6,342 bases of DNA from Anaerolineales bacterium UBA6668 (GTDB lineage: Bacteria > Chloroflexota > Anaerolineae > Anaerolineales > UBA6668). How positions within the stretch are numbered: the stretch's first letter is position 1; each line of letters begins with the position of its first letter. Shown one piece after another: positions 1-5,382 of this stretch. The position numbers and the translations under genes are program-made. The stretch spans positions 12,835 through 19,176 of the forward strand of contig DKKK01000087.1 in NCBI GenBank assembly GCA_002455215.1, given 5' to 3'. A model generated the notes under the pieces. That model was not told the DNA's origin. It ran no database searches and saw only the letters and a list, made by a program, of their open reading frames with translations.

Positions 1-164
1 TGAATCGCTTGCGCAAAGGCGGGTTGGGTTGGCAAATGGGGATGCACCAACCAGATGGCATCCACCGCTACCCCCCGATTGGCTAACAAATGCAGGGGCA
101 AAGTCGCCAATTGCGGCTTTGTGCCCAATGTAACCACCAAAATCTGACTTAAAAGCTGTGCCAA
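1..164 (-). CDS. N-terminal fragment of a candidate CRISPR-associated ring nuclease (partial)
   Basis: A minus-strand reading frame runs off the left edge. From a TTG at 164-162 it gives about 54 residues. Near the N-terminus is a hydrophobic strand followed by a Gly-Thr-Lys-Pro-Gln turn (ILVVTLGTKPQ), then a helix and a second strand (VDAIWLVH). This strand, G-x-x-PQ, helix, strand order is typical of the Rossmann-like (CARF-type) N-terminus of Cas_NE0113-type ring nucleases and related Csx proteins, which cleave cyclic oligoadenylates made by type III CRISPR systems. No ATG is available. A stop at 191-189 closes the frame, and the other possible start is a TTG at 188-186. The 164 start is preferred because a G-rich stretch (GGGGGA on the minus strand, 180-175) lies about 10 bases upstream and a promoter fits at 208-236. 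The family call rests only on the short N-terminus and is moderate. It could be another CARF or Rossmann-fold protein. Confidence 0.55.
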   Translation of the reverse strand, partial: MAQLLSQILVVTLGTKPQLATLPLHLLANRGVAVDAIWLVHPHLPTQPAFAQAI

Positions 165-207
165 AATGCCAATGTCCCCCGTTGACAATCAATTTCCGTT
201 CAGAAAC

Positions 208-236
208 AGTATATGCGTTTGCGAATAATCGCGCAA
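208..236 (-). promoter_or_regulatory. Putative sigma70-type promoter for the left-edge gene
   Basis: On the minus strand a -35-like TTGCGC (236-231) is separated by exactly 17 bp from a -10 TATACT (213-208), which matches five of six consensus bases. Transcription would start near 201, giving a leader of about 37 bases before the TTG at 164 that would include the G-rich ribosome-binding stretch. The -35 matches only three of six bases, so activation by a bound regulator is plausible. A short inverted repeat (TTGCG at 219-223, CGCAA at 232-236) sits in the spacer and -35. Confidence 0.4.
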
Positions 237-264
237 GTTTTAGAACGCGATTGTGCAAGATTTA
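231..264. repeat. Direct repeat GYGCAAGWTTTA, two copies 22 bp apart, possible operator
   Basis: Plus-strand copies are GCGCAAGTTTTA (231-242) and GTGCAAGATTTA (253-264), identical at 10 of 12 positions. They start 22 bp apart, which is two helical turns, so a bound dimer would meet both on the same face. The first copy overlaps the -35 element of the left-edge gene and the second lies just upstream of it, where an activator would sit. OmpR-family regulators bind direct repeats in this way, and one is encoded nearby, but the link is inference. Two copies alone may be chance. Confidence 0.35.
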
Positions 265-280
265 AGAGAAGGGGGGGCTG

Positions 281-314
281 GGCTAGTGAGGGTGGCACTA
301 CTACCACACTAGCC
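281..314 (-). terminator. Hairpin at the end of the histidine kinase gene, possible terminator
   Basis: A perfect 8-bp stem (GGCTAGTG at 281-288, CACTAGCC at 307-314) can be extended inside by TGG/CCA (293-295 with 304-306) after a four-base bulge, leaving an eight-base loop. The kinase stop codon (311-309) lies within the promoter-proximal arm as transcribed. Downstream on the minus strand the sequence is C-rich (seven C) rather than a T run, so factor-independent termination is doubtful. It may instead protect the 3' end of the message or limit read-through into the left-edge gene. Confidence 0.4.
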
Positions 315-1916
315 ATCTTTGTCCAGCGTGCCCGCATCTGCCAAAGGCGCGATAGATTGTTGCTTAGGGGTCTTGCCAGTCGCTTTATCGGAGCTAGTGC
401 CGCGTTTGCGTAGGTTGCGAATCAACTCAGCCGGGATGGCAGGTAAGGTTTGCAACAGATGGGGTGGGGTGGTCTCTGGCTCAGCACTTCCTTGCCCGGG
501 CTGTCTTAAAGGAAGCCACACATTAAAAGCACTTCCACGCCCAAGCTCACTGGTTACTTCAATGCGACCGTGGTGCGCTTCTACCAACCACTTGGCAATG
601 CTCAACCCTAGCCCGGCGCCACCCGCATCGGCGCTACGGTCATTGCGGGTGCGAGATTTTTCCACACGGTAAAAGCGGTCAAAAATGAAAGGCAAATCTT
701 CGGGGGGAATGCCACGCCCGGTATCGCTCACGGTGATGCGCACCCAATTGTCTAAGCGCCGCATCCCAATGGTAACTGCGCCGCCAGTCGGTGTATATTT
801 GATGGCATTGCTGACCAAATTCAACAACACCTGCCGAATGCGGTCACGGTCTGCTTGAATCTGCACTTGGTCTTCTTCCCCTAGCATCACCCGCACCTTG
901 CCCGCCGCCAGCAAGCGTGCATCGCGGAATAATTCTAGCAAAAGCGTATCCAATTCCACTTGTTTGAGCACTAGGGGTAAATTGCCCCCTTCTGCCTGTG
1001 CAATGGTGAGCAAGTCGCCTGCCAAGCGCGAAAGCCGGTCGGTTTCACTTTGGATGGCATCCAGCGATTCTTCATCGGCAATGCCGGTGCGCTGGATGAT
1101 ATTTACGTTGCCGCGAATGGTGGTGAGTGGTGTGCGGAGCTCGTGCGAAATATCGGAGAGAAAGCGCCGTTGCGAGTTAAACAAGCGTTCCAAGCGTTCC
1201 AGCGTTTGATTCATAGCGGAAACCAAGCGCCCAATTTCATCATCTTTGCCTTTGTAAGCCACCCGCCGCGAAAGGTCATCGGCACGTGAGATGGTTAGGG
1301 CGGTTTGCGTAACTTGGTTGAGCGGGCGCAGGGCACGCTCGATGGAGAGCGACCCGGCAATGAACGAAACTACCAACGAGCCACCCAAACCAGCTACGAG
1401 TACCAGCACCAATGCCAACTCGGCATTTTTAACATCGCGCATACTAGCGGCAACTTGCAGTAGATAGGTTTTTTGCGACCCATCTGGCTGTTCAATCGCT
1501 AGGGGCAAGGTCAGCACCCGCAAACTTTGCCCAGCTACTTGCACTTCGCGGGGACGAGTTTGGCTTATCCCTGTTTCATTCAGGCTTTCAGGGTCAAGAG
1601 ACGTGGTATAGTGTTTCAGATTAGATGAAACGGCGACCAACTTTTTGTTTTGGTCAAAAATTTGTAAATACAACCCGCTCCCCTGAAAATCATCGAAGCG
1701 TACAATGGATTGCGTTTCGGCATTCAGCCAGCTTTTGTCTTCTACGCCGTGCAGACGCACCTGTTCAGCGGCAAGCGCCAGGCGCTGGTCCACTTGATAA
1801 CGCAAGGTGACCAAAAGCAAGACCCAAACAAAAATGCCAAAACCAGCTAGCACAATGGCAACTAAGCCGGAGTACCAGATGGTTAAGCGTAAACGCAATC
1901 CGAGCGACTCAAACAT
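309..1916 (-). CDS. Membrane sensor histidine kinase (HAMP, HisKA, HATPase_c)
   Basis: A 535-residue kinase that autophosphorylates on His and passes the phosphate to the regulator encoded just upstream. TM1 is at about residues 14-38. An extracytoplasmic sensor segment of about 125 residues follows, then TM2 at about 166-190 and a HAMP linker at about 191-245. The HisKA H-box SHELRTP has the phospho-acceptor H258. The ATPase domain shows the N-box (N366 and N370), G1 DTGRGIP (398-404), the F-box around 409-417 and G2 GGAGLGL (432-438), so all catalytic boxes are intact. After the catalytic core ends near residue 470 there is an unusual tail of about 65 residues, rich in Pro, Lys and Thr, with no recognisable domain. 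The ATG lies 15 bp after the regulator's stop and has no Shine-Dalgarno sequence, so translation is probably coupled. The signal sensed cannot be told. The architecture resembles MprB/ArlS/CusS-type kinases, but orthology is not claimed. Confidence 0.95.
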   Translation of the reverse strand: MFESLGLRLRLTIWYSGLVAIVLAGFGIFVWVLLLVTLRYQVDQRLALAAEQVRLHGVEDKSWLNAETQSIVRFDDFQGSGLYLQIFDQNKKLVAVSSNLKHYTTSLDPESLNETGISQTRPREVQVAGQSLRVLTLPLAIEQPDGSQKTYLLQVAASMRDVKNAELALVLVLVAGLGGSLVVSFIAGSLSIERALRPLNQVTQTALTISRADDLSRRVAYKGKDDEIGRLVSAMNQTLERLERLFNSQRRFLSDISHELRTPLTTIRGNVNIIQRTGIADEESLDAIQSETDRLSRLAGDLLTIAQAEGGNLPLVLKQVELDTLLLELFRDARLLAAGKVRVMLGEEDQVQIQADRDRIRQVLLNLVSNAIKYTPTGGAVTIGMRRLDNWVRITVSDTGRGIPPEDLPFIFDRFYRVEKSRTRNDRSADAGGAGLGLSIAKWLVEAHHGRIEVTSELGRGSAFNVWLPLRQPGQGSAEPETTPPHLLQTLPAIPAELIRNLRKRGTSSDKATGKTPKQQSIAPLADAGTLDKDG

Positions 1917-1931
1917 CGAATTCAGAGGGGA

Positions 1932-2612
1932 TTAGTCTTCGCGCAGAACATAGCCAACCCCACGGACGGTATGCAGAAGGCGCGATTCGCCGTTTTCTTC
2001 CGTCTTTTGGCGCAGGTAGCGCACATAGACTTCGATAATATTGCTCTCGCCGCCAAAGTCGTAGTTCCACACACGGTCAAAAATAACATCGCGGGTCAGC
2101 ACTTGGCGCGGATGGTGCATGAACAATTCCAGCAAATCGTACTCTTTGGCGGTTAGTTCGATGGAACGCCCATTGCGGAAGGCTTGGCGCGTGCCTGTAT
2201 CCAGCTTAAGGTCGCTAAAAGTAAGCACATCTTGCTGTGAAGGCGAGAGCCGCCGAAGCTGGGCACGCACGCGAGCCGATAGCTCATCTAGGTCAAATGG
2301 TTTGACCATGTAATCGTCAGCGCCGGCATCCAGTCCTTGCACTTTGTCTGAAACTGAGTCGCGGGCGGTCAGGATGATGATAGGGGTATTTGTCTCGGCG
2401 CGGACGCGGCGGCATACTTCCAGCCCGTCCATGCCCGGTAACATCCAATCAATGACCAGCAAATCTGGCTGGTTTGCTTGTGCCATATCTAAGCCGGTTA
2501 CGCCATCATGGGCGACATCTACGGTATAGCCTTCCATGCTTAAGCCACGGCGAATAAAATTGGTGATACGAACTTCGTCTTCAATAACTAGAATTCTGGG
2601 GTGTTTTGCCAT
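1932..2612 (-). CDS. OmpR/PhoB-family response regulator
   Basis: A 226-residue cytoplasmic transcription factor. The receiver domain (about residues 5-117) carries the acidic pocket E11/D12, the phospho-acceptor D55 in VIDWMLPG, the switch residue T82 in ILTAR and K104 in VKPFD. A short linker leads to a winged-helix DNA-binding domain (about 128-224) with the family hallmarks [12 protein letters not shown], a recognition-helix region around [11 protein letters not shown] and the C-terminal [11 protein letters not shown] hairpin. Length and all key residues are normal for the family, and it most resembles the MprA/RppA-like branch. It lies 17 bp after the GTPase stop and 15 bp before the cognate kinase. 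The upstream gap holds no clear Shine-Dalgarno sequence. Its targets are unknown. Autoregulation of this operon is common in the family but is not shown here. Confidence 0.96.
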   Translation of the reverse strand: MAKHPRILVIEDEVRITNFIRRGLSMEGYTVDVAHDGVTGLDMAQANQPDLLVIDWMLPGMDGLEVCRRVRAETNTPIIILTARDSVSDKVQGLDAGADDYMVKPFDLDELSARVRAQLRRLSPSQQDVLTFSDLKLDTGTRQAFRNGRSIELTAKEYDLLELFMHHPRQVLTRDVIFDRVWNYDFGGESNIIEVYVRYLRQKTEENGESRLLHTVRGVGYVLRED

Positions 2613-2629
2613 GAGATTTTTCGTTGTGC

Positions 2630-4360
2630 CTATAGTTTTGTGATTTTAGATTGTAAATCAGCTAGTTTCTGATTCAACTCTTGCAGGGTTTTTTCGGCAG
2701 TTTGCAGTCGTGTTTGCTCCGAGCGCACAAAACGGGCGTAGGGGGAAACAGCAACTTGCAAACGATTGTTGATGCGCTCCGCTTCACGGGTGAATTGGCG
2801 GCGCAGGGTGCTTACTAAGTTTTCGCGCATGGTGTTAATGCGCTCGCGTAGTTCTTGGTCTGCTTGGCGGCGGCGTGCCGGGATGATGAATAGCCCAACC
2901 GCGGCGAGTAAGCTACCACTTAATATGAAGGTCGCATCCATTGCCACCGAACTACCGACAATGACAGCCAGCAAAGCGCCTAAGCTAACTGCACCCACTT
3001 GCAATGCCGCCATAGTCGCCACTGCATTTTGGGTACTTTCTGCCATTTGAGCCGATTCTTGCGTAATGTTGTACTCTTCTACCACACGTTGTACATCGCG
3101 TCCCAAACCGTCTAGTAACTGCCCACGCTGAAAGTTAAAAGTGGCATTGGGTTCATCGCCAATCAGATTTTGGCGGTGTTTGCGGCGTTGTTCGGCTAGG
3201 TAGTCGTTGATGCCTTGCCATTGGCGCAAGTCGCTTTCAATGAGCCAGTCAATTAAGTCTGAGACTTTACTCTCAATTTGTTTTGGCGTATCAGCGACCA
3301 CTTGGCGTTCAAATCCTTGTTGGATTTCTTCTTTTTTGAACAAATCAAAGACGCGGCGCAGTTGAAAAAGTTCCTCGAAATATTGATGTCCGCGCTGTTC
3401 CATCTGCAACAAAACATTGTCAATGGCTTTTAGCCGCAGTTCAAAATCGCGTTGCAAGTCGCCACTATATACGGATTGTTGACGTTCCACGTTATTCAAC
3501 ATGGTTAGGTCTTCCGTAAGTACCAATTGTTGGTCACTCGTTGCTTTTAGATAGCGTTGTACCAAATGTTGCCCCACACCAAGCGGGTTGCCGAGCTTTA
3601 ATTGCAAGCGGCTGTGGGCGTCTAGGTTGTGGGTGATAAAGTTTTCGAGTGCTTCAAACTGGCTTGCCTGCCACAACTGTGGCTGACCCTGCTTGGCACG
3701 TAGGGCTTTCTGGGCGCTAACCGGAAAAATTTGCGGTTGAATCCCGAGCGTACGCTGGGTGCTATCGCGCACAAAGGCGATGATTTGTGCCAGTTCCTGC
3801 TCGTTCTCCAGATAATCAATTTTGTTTAGCACCACCACCACCTTCTTCCCCCAATCGCGGATGGGTTCAAGGAATGCCCGTTCACTTTCAGAAAAAGCAC
3901 GGTCTGCCGAGATGCAAAAAAGCACTAGGTCGGAGCGTGGTACGAAATCGCTGGTGAGTTGTTCATGTTCACGAAAGATGGCATTGGCGCCGGGTGTATC
4001 CACCACACTCACTTCGCGGAGTACGTCTACTGGGGCAGTGATGAGCAGGGTATTGTCGGGTAGTTGCTGTTGGGATAGGCTGTCGCCGTGACGCAGGATG
4101 TTGATTTGGCGGGTAGTGGGGACATAGCCATCTGCCAGTACCTTTTGCCCGAGCAAGGCGTTGATGATGGTGCTTTTGCCAGTGTTGTATTCGCCCACAA
4201 TGACCAGCAAGAAAAAATCGTCCAATTGGCGAATCGATTCTTCTAATTTGGCAAGGTCTTCGCGGGATGCTCCAAAGTGCTGTAAAGCGGCGCGTAATTC
4301 CGCTAGCAAATGCCGTTCATCTGCTAGCATTGTTTCTTGGGTGGGAGTTAATAAATCCAT
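2630..4360 (-). CDS. Bacterial dynamin-like GTPase with C-terminal membrane hairpin
   Basis: A 576-residue large GTPase, probably acting at the inner face of the cytoplasmic membrane. The GTPase domain has G1 GEYNTGKST (residues 56-64), G2 PTT (81-83), G3 DTPG (121-124), G4 NKID (179-182) and a G5-like SAQ (215-217), all intact. A long, charged, mostly helical region follows (about 250-440), as expected for the dynamin stalk. Two adjacent hydrophobic segments (about 447-471 and 474-494) form a membrane hairpin like the paddle of bacterial dynamin-like proteins. The end (about 500-576) is strongly coiled-coil. It is shorter than the cyanobacterial BDLP but within the usual bacterial range. Members of the family remodel or protect membranes. 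The role here is inferred from domains only. It is the first gene of an operon with a two-component system. The ATG has no clear Shine-Dalgarno sequence. Confidence 0.93.
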   Translation of the reverse strand: MDLLTPTQETMLADERHLLAELRAALQHFGASREDLAKLEESIRQLDDFFLLVIVGEYNTGKSTIINALLGQKVLADGYVPTTRQINILRHGDSLSQQQLPDNTLLITAPVDVLREVSVVDTPGANAIFREHEQLTSDFVPRSDLVLFCISADRAFSESERAFLEPIRDWGKKVVVVLNKIDYLENEQELAQIIAFVRDSTQRTLGIQPQIFPVSAQKALRAKQGQPQLWQASQFEALENFITHNLDAHSRLQLKLGNPLGVGQHLVQRYLKATSDQQLVLTEDLTMLNNVERQQSVYSGDLQRDFELRLKAIDNVLLQMEQRGHQYFEELFQLRRVFDLFKKEEIQQGFERQVVADTPKQIESKVSDLIDWLIESDLRQWQGINDYLAEQRRKHRQNLIGDEPNATFNFQRGQLLDGLGRDVQRVVEEYNITQESAQMAESTQNAVATMAALQVGAVSLGALLAVIVGSSVAMDATFILSGSLLAAVGLFIIPARRRQADQELRERINTMRENLVSTLRRQFTREAERINNRLQVAVSPYARFVRSEQTRLQTAEKTLQELNQKLADLQSKITKL

Positions 4361-4623
4361 TGGGCTAATCCAATCAGGCGTGGTTAAATTGAAAAAGGTG
4401 GCTTCTCGTCACACAGCCAAAAATTTTTAGCCGCCGCAATAACGGTTGGAAATAAGCAACCCATCAACACAATTTGTATAAGTGCCGAGAGTATAGCTTA
4501 ATAATGTGAGAGAATTATGAAAATATTGTGGAATCATGATATTTAACGCGGATGCAAGCATCCCATCTTCCATCTCCCATCTCCCATCTCCCGTATTCCA
4601 TCTTCCGTATCCCATCTCCCACT
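4361..4623. other. AT-rich intergenic region between the GTPase operon and the MoaD/ThiS-like gene
   Basis: No gene is supported in these 263 bases; short open frames here only translate the tandem repeat at 4562-4624. The best -10 for the GTPase operon is TATACT on the minus strand (4495-4490), matching five of six bases, but no -35 lies at the right distance, so it is a weak call. Nearby are a tight inverted repeat GGATGC-AA-GCATCC (4550-4563) directly beside the heptamer block and a small stem of AAATAT (4521-4526) with ATATTT. Confidence 0.4.
4392..4419 (-). terminator. Weak terminator-like hairpin in the leader of the GTPase operon
   Basis: On the minus strand a 5-bp stem TGGCT/AGCCA (4419-4415 with 4403-4399) with an 11-base loop is followed by CC and five T (4396-4392). 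It lies 31-59 bases before the GTPase start. A second AGCC at 4429-4432 offers a competing pairing for the same arm if the plus strand is transcribed. The stem is short, so this is a weak candidate. It could stop read-through from the moaD-like unit or act as an attenuator. Confidence 0.25.
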
Positions 4624-4624
4624 C
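4562..4624. repeat. Heptanucleotide tandem repeat, nine units
   Basis: Nine head-to-tail 7-bp units fit YCCRTMT on the plus strand. Four are exactly CCCATCT and two are TCCATCT. Two are the CCGTAT variant (4590-4596 and 4604-4610). The last unit, CCCACTC, is degenerate. The array starts beside a perfect inverted repeat (4550-4563) and ends on the stop codon of the MoaD/ThiS-like gene. Short tandem heptamers of this sort are known from cyanobacteria and other filamentous bacteria as intergenic STRR-type elements. On the minus strand it is G-rich, with GGG runs four bases apart. Confidence 0.85.
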
Positions 4625-4857
4625 TACCCCCCTGCGCTTGCCGCGTACAACGAAATTCGGTCGCCGGTTTGGAGTAGGCTGTCGCTGTCTAGCTTTTCGC
4701 TCCCGTTGCGAATCGCTAACACTGCACGCTGAACCCCCAACTCTGCCAACGCTTGCGCTAGGGTGCTAGCTTCCGGCAAACTGACTGTGGTCTGCCCGTT
4801 TTGGGTATTGGGTAGTAAATCGCGCAAACTCCCTTGCAATTTAAATGAAATGAGCAT
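4624..4857 (-). CDS. MoaD/ThiS-like beta-grasp sulfur-carrier protein
   Basis: A 77-residue ubiquitin-fold protein. It opens with a beta strand (MLISFKLQGSLRDLLP), has a helix at about residues 31-41 (STLAQALAELG), a strand with an Asn-Gly turn (VLAIRNGSEKL), the conserved LLQTGDRISLY segment at about 61-71, and ends exactly in Gly-Gly (76-77). That C-terminus is the site adenylated and thiocarboxylated in MoaD and ThiS. A longer in-frame start at 4956 exists, but it overlaps the upstream gene for 88 bases and adds nothing family-like. The ATG at 4857 is preferred and has the only good ribosome-binding site in the window, AGGGA, about 8 bases upstream, overlapping the previous stop codon. No moaE, moeB, thiG or thiF is nearby, so whether it serves molybdopterin, thiamine, tRNA thiolation or another pathway is open. 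Confidence 0.8.
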   Translation of the reverse strand: MLISFKLQGSLRDLLPNTQNGQTTVSLPEASTLAQALAELGVQRAVLAIRNGSEKLDSDSLLQTGDRISLYAASAGG

Positions 4858-4868
4858 AGTGGATTTCC

Positions 4869-5081
4869 CTACCAGCGGTCTTGTTGAATGCGAATGGCAA
4901 GTTGGCGGCGCAGTGGCTCCAGTACCAAGCGTGTGTAGCCATCTCGCGCTTCCCAACTTTGGTCTTTTTCGTCAAAACGAGAAAGAAAATATATTGCGGC
5001 ATCTAGCCATTGGTCGGCGGGTAGTTTTTCAATTTCTTTGACGGTGTTTTCGATTTGTGTGGCAAGTTCTGGAGTCAGCAT
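4869..5081 (-). CDS. Small protein of unknown function upstream of the MoaD/ThiS-like gene
   Basis: A 70-residue protein I do not recognise. It is predicted to be mostly helical: an amphipathic start (about residues 4-20), then DQWLDAAIYFLSRFDE (23-38) and a basic, Leu/Arg-rich C-terminus (about 50-70). It has no signal peptide, no membrane segment and no Cys. Its stop lies 11 bp before the MoaD/ThiS-like start and forms part of that gene's ribosome-binding site, so the two are very likely translated from one message. The start ATG sits in the context CCACTATGCT, which also surrounds the next gene's start. No Shine-Dalgarno sequence is seen. Being first in a two-gene unit suggests a partner or regulator of the beta-grasp protein, which is inference. 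Confidence 0.7.
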   Translation of the reverse strand: MLTPELATQIENTVKEIEKLPADQWLDAAIYFLSRFDEKDQSWEARDGYTRLVLEPLRRQLAIRIQQDRW

Positions 5082-5382
5082 AGTGGCGTGCGTGTTTGAA
5101 TGGTTGATTGGCTAGGGTTTTGCGCTGAGTTTATTTTGCAATGTGAGATTTGACACGGCTAGAAATTGCGTTATGCCCCTAAGAATGATAGCACAATTCA
5201 GACCTATGTCGAATATAGCCATGCAAAGCTGCCCGCCGCACCTTGCCCCCACTGATTCTGCCGCAAACCCAGCTTTTTATGATATTCTTACGCGGCACGC
5301 ATGGGAATTGCGTTTTTTTGTTAATGCAAAAAAGCATTTGGCACACCTGCCGAATAGAAACCGTGCCGAGTATAGGCAAATT
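5082..5382. other. Divergent intergenic region between the small-protein unit and asnB
   Basis: Besides the minus-strand promoter at 5185-5212, the region holds a perfect TTGACA on the plus strand (5150-5155) without a good -10 at normal spacing, and TATGAT (5278-5283) as a stand-alone -10 candidate for asnB. A TATAGG (5371-5376) sits six bases before the asnB ATG and would give a leaderless message if used. Inverted repeats are AAAGCTG/CAGCTTT (5225-5231 with 5270-5276) and AATGC-AAAAAA-GCATT (5323-5338). The asnB frame is open through 5116-5382, discussed as a finding. No separate gene is supported. Confidence 0.45.
5185..5212 (-). promoter_or_regulatory. Putative sigma70-type promoter of the small-protein/MoaD-like unit
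   Basis: On the minus strand TCGACA (5212-5207) and TATCAT (5190-5185), each matching five of six consensus bases, are 16 bp apart. Transcription would begin near 5178, giving a leader of about 97 bases before the ATG at 5081. It is the best promoter match in the divergent region. Confidence 0.45.

Noticed and set aside
213..413. Plus-strand 66-residue frame at the end of the kinase gene
   Set aside because: It spans the promoter region and hairpin and runs antisense into the kinase tail. The translation is basic and domain-free.
319..1289. Plus-strand open frames antisense to the histidine kinase (319-672, 898-1209, 1050-1289)
   Set aside because: They lie wholly inside a kinase gene with every catalytic motif intact, and their translations are low-complexity Ser/Arg-rich shadows with no domain.
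2766..4430. Plus-strand open frames antisense to the dynamin-like gene (2766-3050, 3822-4091, 4161-4430) and a minus-strand overlapping frame at 3622-3819
   Set aside because: All are off-frame readings of a GTPase gene with complete G motifs, and none has a ribosome-binding site or recognisable domain.
4562..4624. Tandem units as a CRISPR array
   Set aside because: Units are 7 bp with no spacers, unlike CRISPR repeats of 23-40 bp with unique spacers, despite the candidate ring nuclease elsewhere in the window.
4427..4769. Open frames across the heptamer array (minus 4427-4615, plus 4536-4769)
   Set aside because: Their sequence is mainly the translated 7-bp repeat, and the plus frame is antisense to the MoaD/ThiS-like gene.
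4858..4956. Longer start (4956) for the MoaD/ThiS-like protein
   Set aside because: The extra 33 residues overlap the upstream gene, are not family-like, and a good ribosome-binding site serves the ATG at 4857.
5150..5155. Perfect TTGACA as the asnB -35
   Set aside because: No acceptable -10 lies 15-19 bp downstream (best is TATGCC), so it is not called as a promoter.
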